Source: Pelomonas sp. BJYL3 (GTDB taxonomy: Bacteria > Pseudomonadota > Gammaproteobacteria > Burkholderiales > Burkholderiaceae_C). From it: DNA of 64,000 bases. A program made the position numbers and the translations under genes. Positions 27,645 to 36,604 of this stretch are shown here, one piece after another. Below the pieces are notes generated by a model. It was given only the letters and a program-made list of their open reading frames with translations. It had not been told where the DNA came from and did no database searches. The number at the start of each line of letters is the position of its first letter. The stretch's first letter is position 1. The stretch covers positions 124,001 to 188,000 of the forward strand of contig NZ_JANZKX010000006.1 in NCBI RefSeq assembly GCF_027257975.1, read 5' to 3'.

Positions 27645-28802
27645 TCAGCCTCCTGCCACGGCGGCCGACGCAGCGGATGCCGCCGGTGCCTTGGCCAGCT
27701 CGACCGCCTGGCCGTCCTTGAGCGTGCTGGTCGGCTTGCGCAGCACCATGTCGCCCTTGCTGAGCCCTGCGGTCACCGCGACCTGACCGGTGCGGGTGTC
27801 GCGCTCGCCCAGCTTCAGGGCCACCTTGGACAGTTTGCCGTCCTTGATGCGCCAGGCATGGGCCTGGTCCCCGGCCCGCACGATGGAGGCCTCCTCGAGC
27901 ATCAGCGCCTCGGAGGAGCGGGCCTCGACATTGCCTTCGGCGTAGAGGCCGGCAGCCTGCGGCTTCTCGCCCTCGCCCAGGTCCACCAGGACCTCGACCT
28001 GACGGGTCGTGGCATTGGCTGCCACATCGATGCGCTTGATCTTGCCCTGGAACTGCTTGGTGCCGTAGCCGTTCACCCGGAAGTGCACGCCCTGCCCCAG
28101 CTTCAGCTCCGCCAGCTTGTCGGCCGAGACCAGGCCCTCGAAGCGCAGGCTGTGCGGATCGATGACCTTGACCAGCTCCTTGCCCATCTGCGCGGTGTCA
28201 CCCGGCGAGACCTTGCGGTCGCTGACCACGCCGTCGAAGGGGGCGCGGACCTCGGTGCGCTGCAGCTGCTGGCGGGCCGTGACCACGCGGGCCTTGGCGG
28301 CGACCAGATCGCTCTGCGCGTTGTTGCGGCGCATCTCGGCGTCCTCCAGCCCCTGCATGGAGGTCATGCCCTGGGATTGCAGCGTCTTCTGGCGCTGCAG
28401 CTGGCGTTCGGCCTGCTCGAAGCTCTGGGCGGAGGCGCGGGCCGCTTCCTCGGCGGAGGTGAGGCTGTCGCGGATCGCGGTGTCGTCCAGGCGCACCAGC
28501 AGGTCGCCCTTGCGCACCGCCTCGCCGTTCTCCTTCAGGACCTGCAGCACCACGGCCGAGACCTCGGCCCGCAGGTCGGCCCGGCGCTCGGGCTGGATGG
28601 ATCCGGTGATCACGGGGCCCGAGGCCTGTGCGCTGAGACCCAGGTCTCGGACGTCTTCCTTGGCGAGCAGCAGGGGCGCCGTGGCGCGCTGCTCGGCCAC
28701 ATCGGCCTTGGGGCCCTTGCCGCAGGCGCTGAGCAGGGCGGCAGAGAGAACGAGCAGGGCCAGGCCATGGCCGGACGGAACGATGCGTTGCTTCTTGTTC
28801 AT
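27645..28802 (-). CDS. RND efflux adaptor lipoprotein
   Basis: This 385-residue membrane fusion protein carries a type II signal peptide; the lipobox LLSAC puts the acylated Cys near residue 27. It follows the order ADLRAEVSAVVLQVLKENGEAVRKG (lipoyl half), a long coiled-coil hairpin (about residues 95-170), VRAPFDGVVSDRKVSPGDTAQMG, a beta-barrel and a membrane-proximal domain ending in an Ala-rich tail. The start at 28802 gives a proper signal sequence; upstream codons are unsupported. First gene of the operon with the RND pump. Confidence 0.88.
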   Translation of the reverse strand: MNKKQRIVPSGHGLALLVLSAALLSACGKGPKADVAEQRATAPLLLAKEDVRDLGLSAQASGPVITGSIQPERRADLRAEVSAVVLQVLKENGEAVRKGDLLVRLDDTAIRDSLTSAEEAARASAQSFEQAERQLQRQKTLQSQGMTSMQGLEDAEMRRNNAQSDLVAAKARVVTARQQLQRTEVRAPFDGVVSDRKVSPGDTAQMGKELVKVIDPHSLRFEGLVSADKLAELKLGQGVHFRVNGYGTKQFQGKIKRIDVAANATTRQVEVLVDLGEGEKPQAAGLYAEGNVEARSSEALMLEEASIVRAGDQAHAWRIKDGKLSKVALKLGERDTRTGQVAVTAGLSKGDMVLRKPTSTLKDGQAVELAKAPAASAASAAVAGG

Positions 28803-28920
28803 GATGGCTTGCGGGAGATCAATCGCCGGAGCATAGGCCCGGTCCGGGTTACATCCGCTGGTCATGGTGCCCGAAGAAGGGACAAGCCGTCGCGGACTTG
28901 CGACGAATGGCAGGGCGGGA

Positions 28921-28960
28921 CGGCTGTCCGGCATGTATCGACGCCGGACGGCGTCAGCCG
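28921..28960. terminator. nested hairpin after the DUF1178 gene
   Basis: GACGCC (28940-28945) and GGCGTC (28950-28955) form a tight tetraloop hairpin, enclosed by CGGCTG (28921-28926) and CAGCCG (28955-28960). The two stems share base 28955, so only one can form fully. No U-tract. It is 17 bases past the last gene of the block and could mark its 3' end. Confidence 0.35.
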
Positions 28961-28976
28961 GCGAGACCGCCCGCGC

Positions 28977-29489
28977 TCAGTGGAGCTCGCCCTCCGCGCC
29001 GGGTGGCAGCAGCAGAGGCAGCAGCTCGATACCCTCTTCCCTCAGCGCCCTGGCTTCCTCGGGCTGTGTGCGTCCGCGAATCGCACGCTCCTCTGCTTCG
29101 CCGTAGTGGATGCGGCGGGCTTCCTCGGCAAAACGCTCGCCGACGTCCTCGCTGTGACGGGCGAGCTCGCGGGACGCGGCCATCCACAGCGACTGCAGGG
29201 CCTCGCGAGCCTCGGCCTCGGTCGGGCGCCCTGCCACGCATGCAGCCGCAGCCGTGGCCGCGTCTTCTGGCGGGCAGGCCGGCGCAGGCGGCGGGGTGGT
29301 GAGGGCCTTGCCGGCGCGCAGATGGGACACATTGAGCCGCGGCGCGGAGGGCCGTCGCTCCACGCGCGAGGAACCGCACACCGGGCAGCTCAGCAGGCCG
29401 CGGGACTGCTGCTCGCTGCAGTCGGCGGAGGAGCCGAACCAGCCTTCGAAGACATGGTCGGCCTCGCAGGCCAGGTTCAGCACCACCAT
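28977..29489 (-). CDS. DUF1178 protein
   Basis: This 170-residue soluble protein has the family N-terminus MVVLNLACEADHVFEGWFGS and a zinc-ribbon-like pair CPVCGS (about residues 35-40). The middle is Ala/Pro-rich, and the C-terminus is charged (SEDVGERFAEEARRIHYGEAEERAIRG, about 113-139). The family is conserved in proteobacteria with unknown function. It is the last gene of the minus-strand block and starts 13 bases after the NUDIX stop. A GAGAGG-like ribosome-binding site precedes the ATG at 29489. Confidence 0.85.
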   Translation of the reverse strand: MVVLNLACEADHVFEGWFGSSADCSEQQSRGLLSCPVCGSSRVERRPSAPRLNVSHLRAGKALTTPPPAPACPPEDAATAAAACVAGRPTEAEAREALQSLWMAASRELARHSEDVGERFAEEARRIHYGEAEERAIRGRTQPEEARALREEGIELLPLLLPPGAEGELH

Positions 29490-29502
29490 GGTCGGGTGCC
29501 TC

Positions 29503-30123
29503 TCAGGCGGGCGCCGTCTGCCAGTCCAGCGCCCAGGCGCCCTGGCGCCAGCGCTGCAGCCACAGCAGGCCGATGAGGGTCTTGGCGTCGGTGACTTCAC
29601 CCCGGCGGCAGGCCTCGTCCAGCGCATCCGTCGTCATGCCGAGGCACTCGACGAACTCGCCGGCATCCAGCTGGGCAGGGCCCGGGCTGAGCTGGCGGGC
29701 AAAGTAGATGTGGATGCCTTCGTCGGAGTAGGCGATGGCGTTGTGCAGCACGCCGGCATAGGCCCACTGCGCCGCGCTGTAGCCAGTTTCCTCGCGCAGC
29801 TCACGGATCGCACAGGCCAGCGGGCTCTCCTGCGGGTCCAGCTTGCCGGCGGGAAACTCCAGCATCACGCGGCCCATGGGATAGCGGTACTGGCGCTCCA
29901 GCAGCAGCTGCTCGTCGTCCAGCAGCGGCACGACCATCACGGCGCCGGGATGGCGGATGTACTCGCGGACGGCCTCTCGGCCATCGGGCAGGCGCACCAC
30001 GTCGCGCTGCACCTTGAGGAAGCCGCCCTGGTAGACCTCGCGGCCGTCCAGGCGGATCTCGCGCAGGCCGGCATCGGGATCGGTGCCCTCAGCTGGGGCG
30101 CGCTGGTCCTCAGGCTTGCTCAC
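29503..30123 (-). CDS. NUDIX hydrolase, ADP-ribose pyrophosphatase-like
   Basis: This 206-residue cytosolic pyrophosphohydrolase has a complete Nudix box starting at GKLDPQES and containing REL-REETGY (about residues 92-114), which binds the catalytic Mg ions. Upstream, GAVMVVPLLDDEQLLLERQY, and the Pro/Gly-rich MGRVMLEFPAG, are typical of the ADP-ribose/NudF group. It overlaps the DUF2818 gene by 14 bases, so translation is likely coupled. The nuo-proximal place is common in Burkholderiales and may link it to NAD(H) metabolism, but that is inference. Confidence 0.85.
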   Translation of the reverse strand: MSKPEDQRAPAEGTDPDAGLREIRLDGREVYQGGFLKVQRDVVRLPDGREAVREYIRHPGAVMVVPLLDDEQLLLERQYRYPMGRVMLEFPAGKLDPQESPLACAIRELREETGYSAAQWAYAGVLHNAIAYSDEGIHIYFARQLSPGPAQLDAGEFVECLGMTTDALDEACRRGEVTDAKTLIGLLWLQRWRQGAWALDWQTAPA

Positions 30124-30418
30124 GGTGCTTCTTCAGGTAGCGCCAGACGAAGCCCGGGAAGGCCAGCGTCAGGAACAGGCAGGCTGCGGCGGCATAGAAC
30201 TCCCAGCCTTGCGGCTGGCGCTGGCCGACGCGCGCCTCCAGCCCCATGCCCAGCGCCAGGGTGAGCAGCGCCATCAGCAGCAGCTCCAGCAGCCGCCACC
30301 AGCCCGACTTCATCGGATCAGGGCGGCCCACGATCAGGATTCGCTGGCTCAGGAAAGGTGCGTTGGCCGCCAGGACGGCGACCAGCAGCACCAGCCAGGC
30401 GGCGGCGGATTGGTTCAC
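30110..30418 (-). CDS. DUF2818 small membrane protein
   Basis: This 102-residue inner-membrane protein has three hydrophobic segments: SAAAWLVLLVAVLAANAPFL, LLELLLMALLTLALGMGLE and FYAAAACLFLTLAFPGFVW. It ends in a basic tail, WRYLKKHREQA. It is the DUF2818 family that follows nuoN in many betaproteobacteria, suggesting a link with complex I, though no role is established. It begins 6 bases after the nuoN stop. Confidence 0.8.
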   Translation of the reverse strand: MNQSAAAWLVLLVAVLAANAPFLSQRILIVGRPDPMKSGWWRLLELLLMALLTLALGMGLEARVGQRQPQGWEFYAAAACLFLTLAFPGFVWRYLKKHREQA

Positions 30419-30424
30419 GGGCGA

Positions 30425-31903
30425 TCAGTTGGCCAGGGTCTTCACGGCCACGACGCACATCGTGAGCAGACCGTCGGGCATCAGGCCGAAGAGCACCACC
30501 GCGATGCCGTTGAGGGACATGACCAGGCGTGCATCCGCCGGGGCGCTGAGGGCGCCACGCTCGGAGGGCTCGTCGAAGAACATGACCTTGATGACGCGCA
30601 GGTAGTAGAAGGCGCCGATCAGCGACAGCACCACGGCACCGATGGCCAGCTTGATGTACAGCGGGTCATTGGTGGCGATCATGGCCTGCAGCACGGCCAG
30701 CTTGGCGTAGAAGCCGGCGGTCGGCGGGATGCCGGCCAGCGAGAACATGAAGATGGTCATCACCAGCGCATACCAGGGGCTGCGCTTGGCCAGGCCGGCG
30801 AAGTCGACGATCTGCTCAGACTCATGCCCCTGACGGGCCATCAGCATGATCAGGCCGAAGGTGCCCAGCGTGGTCAGCACATAGGTGACCACGTAGAACA
30901 GCGCCGAGCTGTAGGCATTGGCGGCCGACAGCGTGTTGCCGTTGACCACGCCCGAGGCCAGGCCCAGCAGCATGAAGCCCATCTGCGCGATGGTCGAATA
31001 GGCCAGCATGCGCTTGAGGTTGCTCTGGGCAATGGCGGCCAGGTTGCCGATCACCAGCGAGACCACGGCCAGCACCAGCAGCATCTGCTGCCAGTCCACG
31101 GCCAGGCCCAGCATGCCGTCGACCAGCAGGCGGATGGTGATGCCGAAGGCGGCCAGCTTGGGCGCGCCACCGATCAGCAGCGTGGCGGCCGTGGGGGCGC
31201 CCTGGTAGACGTCGGGGACCCACATGTGGAAAGGTGCGGCGCCCAGCTTGAAGGCCAGGCCGGCGACGATGAAGACCACGCCGAAGACCAGCACGGACGG
31301 ATTGGGAGCACCGCTGCTCACCACCTGCAGCACGGTCGGGATGGTCAGCGAGCCGGTGGCACCGTACATCATGGACATGCCGTACAGCAGGAAGCCGCTG
31401 GCCAGCGCACCCAGGACGAAGTACTTCATCGCAGCCTCGGTCGAGACGGCATGGTCACGGCGCAGGGCCACCAGCGCGTACAGCGACAGGCTCATCAGTT
31501 CCAGGCCAAGGTAGATGACCAGGAAGTTGTTGGCCGAGACCATGATGCTCACGCCCAGGTAGGACAGCAGGCTCAGCGTGAACAGCTCGCCCTTGAGCAT
31601 CTCGCGCGGGGCCGCATAGGGTCGCGCATAGACCAGGGTGATCATCACTGCGATGCCGGCCACGGCCGACAGCAGATGGCTCAGAGGATCCACCACCACC
31701 ATGCCCTGCATGGCGAAGACCTCGGCACCGCCGTAGAAGGCGTTGAAGTGCAGCAGGGACACCAGGGCCAGCGTCAGCTGGGTCAGCCAGTAGGTGGGCG
31801 TGCGGCGCTCGTCCTTGACGAAGAGATCCACCAGGGCCACCAGGCAGGACAGGCCCAGCAGCAGGATCTCCGGGGTCACCGCGTTCCAGTTCATGTCATT
31901 CAT
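30425..31903 (-). CDS. nuoN: NADH-quinone oxidoreductase subunit N
   Basis: This 492-residue antiporter-like subunit of the complex I membrane arm is one of three proton-pumping modules with NuoM and NuoL. It has about 14 helices, the conserved pumping Glu in the helix YLGLELMSLSLYALVALRRD (about residues 122-141), and Lys-containing helices such as NLKRMLAYSTIAQMGFMLLG (about 295-314). It is the last of fourteen nuo genes. The 5' sequence TAAGAGGG links it closely to nuoM. A second in-frame ATG three codons downstream is possible. Confidence 0.95.
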   Translation of the reverse strand: MNDMNWNAVTPEILLLGLSCLVALVDLFVKDERRTPTYWLTQLTLALVSLLHFNAFYGGAEVFAMQGMVVVDPLSHLLSAVAGIAVMITLVYARPYAAPREMLKGELFTLSLLSYLGVSIMVSANNFLVIYLGLELMSLSLYALVALRRDHAVSTEAAMKYFVLGALASGFLLYGMSMMYGATGSLTIPTVLQVVSSGAPNPSVLVFGVVFIVAGLAFKLGAAPFHMWVPDVYQGAPTAATLLIGGAPKLAAFGITIRLLVDGMLGLAVDWQQMLLVLAVVSLVIGNLAAIAQSNLKRMLAYSTIAQMGFMLLGLASGVVNGNTLSAANAYSSALFYVVTYVLTTLGTFGLIMLMARQGHESEQIVDFAGLAKRSPWYALVMTIFMFSLAGIPPTAGFYAKLAVLQAMIATNDPLYIKLAIGAVVLSLIGAFYYLRVIKVMFFDEPSERGALSAPADARLVMSLNGIAVVLFGLMPDGLLTMCVVAVKTLAN

Positions 31904-31918
31904 TTTTCAGCGGCCCTC

Positions 31919-33391
31919 TTATTGCAGCTTGGACACGGCCACATGCTTCAGCAACTCGGTGACCGAGGCATGCATCACGTCGGTGAAGGGCTTGGGATAG
32001 ACACCCATCCACAGCACCGCCACGGCCAGCACGGCCAGCATCAGGAACTCACGGCCATTGATGTCGGTGAGGCCACGCACGTTGTCGTTGGTGACGGCGC
32101 CGAAGTAGACGCGCTTGTACATCCACAGCGTGTAGGCCGCGCCGAAGACCAGGGCGGTCGCCGCAATGGCGCCCAGCCAGAAGCTGTACTTCACCGTGCC
32201 GAGGATGACCATCCACTCGCCCACGAAACCGCCGGTCGCCGGCAGGCCGCAGTTGGCCATGGCGAACAGCAGGGCGAAGGCAGCGAACTTGGGCATGGTG
32301 TTGACCACGCCGCCGTAGGCCGCAATCTCACGCGAATGCACGCGGTCGTAGAGCACACCGATCGAGAGGAACATGGCGCCCGACACGAAGCCGTGCGAGA
32401 TCATCTGCACGATGGCGCCCGAGACGCCCAGCTCGTTGAAGATGAAGAAGCCCAGGGTCACGAAACCCATGTGCGCGATGGACGAGTAGGCCACCAGCTT
32501 CTTCATGTCCTTCTGCACCAAGGCCACCAGGCCGATGTAGACCACGGCGATCAGCGACAGCGCGATGATGAACCACGCGTACTCACGCGCGGCATCCGGC
32601 GCGATGGGCATGGAGAAGCGCAGGAAGCCGTAGGCGCCCAGCTTCAGCATGATGGCAGCCAGCACCACGGAACCGCCGGTGGGCGCTTCCACGTGGGCGT
32701 CCGGCAGCCAGGTGTGCACCGGCCACATCGGCACCTTCACCGAGAAGGCGGCGAAGAAGGCGAAGAACAGCAGGGTCTGCGCGTCCAGCGGCAGGGGCAG
32801 CTTGTGCCAGGCCTGGATGTCGAAGCTGCCGCCGCTCTTCAGGTACAGGTACAGCAGCGCGATCAGCATTAGCAGCGAGCCGGCCAGCGTGTACAGGAAG
32901 AACTTGAAGGCCGCATACACGCGACGCGGGCCACCCCAGACGCCGATGATGATGTACATCGGGATCAGGGTCGCCTCGAAGAACACGTAGAACAGCATGC
33001 CGTCCAGGGCCGAGAACACGCCGACCATCAGGCCGGACAGCACCAGGAAGGCGCCCATGTATTGGTTGACGCGGTGCTCGATCACCTCCCAGGCCGCCAG
33101 CACCACGATGATGGTGATGAAGGCCGTGAGCGGCACGAACCACATGGAGATGCCATCCACACCCAGGTGGTAGTGGATGTTGAAGCGCTCGATCCAGTAG
33201 AAGTTCTCCACGAACTGCATGGCAGCCGTGTCGACCTTGAAGCCGGTGATGAGCGGGAGGGTGACGGCAAAGCTCGCGATGGCGGCCACCAGGGCCAGCC
33301 AGCGCACCGTCTTGGCCTGGTCGTCGCGACCCAGGGCCAGCAGGATGAGACCGCTGACGATGGGCAGCCAGATGGAAAGACTCAGCAACAT
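31919..33391 (-). CDS. nuoM: NADH-quinone oxidoreductase subunit M
   Basis: This 490-residue antiporter-like membrane subunit of complex I couples quinone reduction to proton export. The pumping Glu region is FFEATLIPMYIIIGVWGG (about residues 140-157) and the Lys helix KDMKKLVAYSSIAHMGFVTLG (about 305-325). WPVHTWLPDAHVEAPTGGSV is the usual signature of this family. GGAG is 7 bases before the ATG. It sits between nuoL and nuoN with short spacers. Confidence 0.96.
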   Translation of the reverse strand: MLLSLSIWLPIVSGLILLALGRDDQAKTVRWLALVAAIASFAVTLPLITGFKVDTAAMQFVENFYWIERFNIHYHLGVDGISMWFVPLTAFITIIVVLAAWEVIEHRVNQYMGAFLVLSGLMVGVFSALDGMLFYVFFEATLIPMYIIIGVWGGPRRVYAAFKFFLYTLAGSLLMLIALLYLYLKSGGSFDIQAWHKLPLPLDAQTLLFFAFFAAFSVKVPMWPVHTWLPDAHVEAPTGGSVVLAAIMLKLGAYGFLRFSMPIAPDAAREYAWFIIALSLIAVVYIGLVALVQKDMKKLVAYSSIAHMGFVTLGFFIFNELGVSGAIVQMISHGFVSGAMFLSIGVLYDRVHSREIAAYGGVVNTMPKFAAFALLFAMANCGLPATGGFVGEWMVILGTVKYSFWLGAIAATALVFGAAYTLWMYKRVYFGAVTNDNVRGLTDINGREFLMLAVLAVAVLWMGVYPKPFTDVMHASVTELLKHVAVSKLQ

Positions 33392-33412
33392 TCTTTTTCT
33401 CCGTCTCCGTGC

Positions 33413-35455
33413 TCAGAGACCGGTCAGGGCCTTGAACTGCGGCGCGATGAAGGGCCACAGCTTCCAGGTCATCAGGCCGATGACACCCAGGATCATCACC
33501 AGGGCGTACCAGTACAGGTGACCCGTCTGGACACGACGGACCAGGCCGGCAATGCCGCCCACGGTCTTGGCCGAGCCGTTGATGATCACGCCATCGATCA
33601 GACCGGCATCCCCACCCTTCCACAGACCCACGCCAATGGCGCGCGCTGCGGCGGCAAGGATGTTCTCGTTGATCCAGTCCATGTAGTACTTGTTCTCGAG
33701 CACCTTGATCACCGGTGCCAGCACACGGGCGATGGCGGCCGGGATCTGCGGAGCGACCATGTAGAACACATAGGCCGTCACCACGCCGCCCAGCGCCAGC
33801 CAGAACGGCAGCGTCGTCACACCGTGCGTGGCCATGGCCACGGCACCGTGGAACTCTTCCTTCAGCTCACCCAGGGCGTGGTGCACGTCGTGGTTGATGA
33901 AGATGGCGTCCTTGAAGAAGTCGCCGAAGAGCATGGGCTCGATCGTGTAGAAGCCGACCAGCACGGACGGGATGGCCAGCAGCACCAGCGGTGCGGTCAC
34001 GACCCAGGGCGACTCGTGCGGCTCGTGGTGCTCGCCGTGGTCATCGTGGTGGTCGTGCTCGCCCGGGAAGGGCTTGTGGTGGAAGTTCTCCTTGCCGTGG
34101 AAGACCAGGAAGTACATCCGGAAGCTGTAGAAGGCCGTCACGAAGACGCCGATGATCACCGCGGCATAGGCGAAGTGCGCAGCCGGCAGGTGGCTGGCGT
34201 GCACGGCCTCGATGATGGAGTCCTTCGAGTAGAAGCCCGAGAAGAACGGCGTGCCGATCAGGGCCAGCGAGCCCAGCAGCGAGGTGATCCAGGTGATGGG
34301 CATGTACTTGCGCAGGCCGCCCATGTTGCGGATGTCCTGGTCATGGTGCATGCCGATGATCACCGAGCCGGCACCGAGGAACAGCAGGGCCTTGAAGAAG
34401 GCGTGCGTCATCAGGTGGAACACCGCGACCGAGTAGGCCGAGGCGCCCAGGGCGACCGTCATGTAGCCCAGCTGCGAGAGCGTGGAGTAGGCCACGACGC
34501 GCTTGATGTCGTTCTGGATGATGCCCAGGAAGCCCATGAACAGCGCCGTGATGGCACCGATCACCAGGATGAAGTTCAGCGCGGTGTCCGAGAGCTCGAA
34601 CAGCGGGCTCATGCGCGAGACCATGAAGATGCCGGCCGTCACCATGGTGGCGGCGTGGATCAGCGCGGAGATGGGGGTCGGGCCTTCCATCGAGTCCGGC
34701 AGCCACACGTGCAGCGGGAACTGCGCCGACTTGCCCATCGCACCGATGAACAGGCAGATGCAGGCCACGGTCAGCATCATCCAGTCGCTGCCCCACAGCG
34801 GGGCCGGGAACTTGATCTGCGCCAGCTCGTTGGCCTTGGCAAAGGTCTCGGTGTAGTTCAGCGAGCCGCCGTAGGCCACCAGCAGGCCGATGCCCAGGAT
34901 GAAGCCGAAGTCACCGACCCGGTTCACCAGGAAGGCCTTCATGTTGGCGAAGATGGCCGTCGGCTTGGTGTACCAGAAGCCGATCAGCAGATAGGACACC
35001 AGGCCCACCGCTTCCCAGCCGAAGAACAGCTGCAGCATGTTGTTGCTCATGACGAGCATCAGCATGGAGAAGGTGAACAGCGAGATGTAGGCGAAGAAGC
35101 GCTGGTAGCCCGGGTCCTCTTCCATGTAGCCGATGGTGTAGATGTGCACCATCAGCGACACGAAGGTCACCACCACCATCATCATGGCCGTGAGGCCGTC
35201 GACCAGGAAGCCGACTTCCATCTTGAGGCCGCCCAGCACCATCCATTCGTAGATGGTCTGGTTGAAGCGCGCGCCGTCCAGCACGCTGAACAGCGTCATC
35301 ACCGAGATCGCCAGGGCGATCGCCACCCCGAGGATGGTGATCGTGTGCGCGCCCTTGCGGCCCACTTGCTTGCCGAACAGGCCGGCCACGATGGCTCCGA
35401 CCAGGGGCGCCATGGGCACCGCCAGCAGCATGTTCTGAGAGAGTTGTGCAGACAT
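33413..35455 (-). CDS. nuoL: NADH-quinone oxidoreductase subunit L
   Basis: This 680-residue distal antiporter-like subunit of complex I has a long lateral helix at its C-terminus. FFGWEAVGLVSYLLIGFWY (about residues 143-161) bears the key Glu, and FPLHVWLPDSMEGPTPISALIH is the family signature. The length is slightly above the 613 of E. coli. An extra His-rich loop, EHDHHDDHGEHHEPHE (about residues 464-480), lies in a soluble segment before the last transmembrane stretches. Such His clusters recur in related betaproteobacteria and may bind metal. Confidence 0.96.
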   Translation of the reverse strand: MSAQLSQNMLLAVPMAPLVGAIVAGLFGKQVGRKGAHTITILGVAIALAISVMTLFSVLDGARFNQTIYEWMVLGGLKMEVGFLVDGLTAMMMVVVTFVSLMVHIYTIGYMEEDPGYQRFFAYISLFTFSMLMLVMSNNMLQLFFGWEAVGLVSYLLIGFWYTKPTAIFANMKAFLVNRVGDFGFILGIGLLVAYGGSLNYTETFAKANELAQIKFPAPLWGSDWMMLTVACICLFIGAMGKSAQFPLHVWLPDSMEGPTPISALIHAATMVTAGIFMVSRMSPLFELSDTALNFILVIGAITALFMGFLGIIQNDIKRVVAYSTLSQLGYMTVALGASAYSVAVFHLMTHAFFKALLFLGAGSVIIGMHHDQDIRNMGGLRKYMPITWITSLLGSLALIGTPFFSGFYSKDSIIEAVHASHLPAAHFAYAAVIIGVFVTAFYSFRMYFLVFHGKENFHHKPFPGEHDHHDDHGEHHEPHESPWVVTAPLVLLAIPSVLVGFYTIEPMLFGDFFKDAIFINHDVHHALGELKEEFHGAVAMATHGVTTLPFWLALGGVVTAYVFYMVAPQIPAAIARVLAPVIKVLENKYYMDWINENILAAAARAIGVGLWKGGDAGLIDGVIINGSAKTVGGIAGLVRRVQTGHLYWYALVMILGVIGLMTWKLWPFIAPQFKALTGL

Positions 35456-35481
35456 CTTGTTATCCCGTGCCTTGTGTCCGA

Positions 35482-35796
35482 TCAGCCTTGCAGGGCGTCG
35501 AGTTCTTCCACATTGATGCTGGCGCGATTGCGGAACAGCACGACGAGGATGGCCAGGCCGATGGCGGACTCGGCGGCCGCCACGGTCAGGATGAAGAACA
35601 CGAAGACCTGGCCGGCCATGTCACCCAGGTAGTGGGAGAAGGCCACGAAGTTCAGGTTGACCGCCAGCAGCATCAGCTCGATGGCCATCAGCAGCACGAT
35701 CAGGTTCTTGCGGTTCAGGAAGATGCCGATCACCGACAGCGCGAACAGGATCGCGCCCAGCGTCAGGAAATGGCCCAGAGTCAGCGCTGCCATCAT
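35482..35796 (-). CDS. nuoK: NADH-quinone oxidoreductase subunit K
   Basis: This 104-residue subunit has three helices. It carries the two functionally important membrane Glu residues, in [20 protein letters not shown] (about residues 35-54) and in [18 protein letters not shown] (about 72-89), which form part of the proton-transfer axis. Two successive ATG codons exist; the first (35796) overlaps the nuoJ stop as ATGA, so translational coupling is likely. Confidence 0.95.
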   Translation of the reverse strand: MMAALTLGHFLTLGAILFALSVIGIFLNRKNLIVLLMAIELMLLAVNLNFVAFSHYLGDMAGQVFVFFILTVAAAESAIGLAILVVLFRNRASINVEELDALQG

Positions 35797-36446
35797 GCGG
35801 CTCCCTTGTTGTCGGCCGCGGCTTCAGCGGCGCTTGCTGCGGACGGGGCTTCGACCGTGGCCTGCACCTTCACGATGCGCAGGCGGTCGGCCTTCTGGAC
35901 CTTCACCTGCTCGGACGGATCCTGGGCACGGCTGTCCTTGCGGCGGCGCAGCGTCAGCGCGATGGCGGCGATGATGGCCACCAGCAGCAGCACGGCGGCG
36001 ATCTGCAGCGGGTACAGGTAGTTGGTGTAGATCTGGATGCCCAGCATCTTGGTGTTGCCCAGCTTCGCGGCCTCGGCGCTCAGCTCGGGTGCGGCGCGCA
36101 GGTTGAAGCCCGGCATCAGCACGGCGGCCATTTCCAGGGCGATCAGCGCGCCCACCAGCAGGGCCAGCGGCATGTGCTTCCAGAAACCCTGCCGCACCTG
36201 GTCTGAATTGATGTCGAGCATCATCACGACGAACAGGAACAGCACCATCACGGCGCCGATGTAGACCAGCACCAGCGTGATCGCCAGGAACTCGGCCTTC
36301 AGCAGCATCCAGATGCAGGAGGCGTTGAAGAAGGCCAGGATCAGGAAGAGCGCCGAATGCACGGTGCTCTTGGCCGTGATCACACGGAAAGCTGAACCCA
36401 GCAGCACGGCTGAGAAGAGGTAGAACAGTGCGGTGGTGATGTCCAT
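35793..36446 (-). CDS. nuoJ: NADH-quinone oxidoreductase subunit J
   Basis: This 217-residue subunit has five helices. It starts [22 protein letters not shown] and has the conserved [22 protein letters not shown] (about residues 56-77). The pi-bulge helix region is intact. The C-terminal cytosolic tail (about residues 166-217) is charged, then Ala-rich, and longer than in E. coli, as in other betaproteobacteria. The start at 36446 is set by the family; the frame is open through the structured repeat upstream, which is not coding. Confidence 0.95.
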   Translation of the reverse strand: MDITTALFYLFSAVLLGSAFRVITAKSTVHSALFLILAFFNASCIWMLLKAEFLAITLVLVYIGAVMVLFLFVVMMLDINSDQVRQGFWKHMPLALLVGALIALEMAAVLMPGFNLRAAPELSAEAAKLGNTKMLGIQIYTNYLYPLQIAAVLLLVAIIAAIALTLRRRKDSRAQDPSEQVKVQKADRLRIVKVQATVEAPSAASAAEAAADNKGAA

Positions 36447-36487
36447 GGTGTTCTCACAAATTCGTTGACCCGAGGTATTGCCGTTCT

Positions 36488-36604
36488 GGCCGTCCGCCGG
36501 GCCGCCCCAAGGACGGCCGCGTGGCGGAGGTCGATGGCTGAAGGCCGTCGGCCTTCGGCGTCCCCTCGGGGGACCGACCAGGGCGTTCCGCCCTGGGCGA
36601 GGGG
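36488..36604 (-). repeat. structured intergenic element, copy 1 (nuoI-nuoJ)
   Basis: This element immediately follows the nuoI stop. Four paired helices are visible: GGCCGTCC (36488-36495) with GGACGGCC (36511-36518); GAAGGCC (36540-36546) with GGCCTTC (36550-36556); CCCCTCG (36562-36568) with CGAGGGG (36598-36604); and, nested inside the last, CAGGGCG (36579-36585) with CGCCCTG (36589-36595). It shares linker sequences with the copy at 44789-44887, but its stem sequences differ with pairing kept. Confidence 0.7.

Noticed and set aside
24471-29576. Very long plus-strand open frame opposite the second RND operon
   Set aside because: The composition is His/Gln/Gly/Ala-rich with no domain; it is the GC-bias antisense shadow of the true RND and adaptor genes.
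30083-32872. 929-codon plus-strand frame opposite nuoN and nuoM
   Set aside because: His/Gln-rich antisense shadow of conserved nuo genes.
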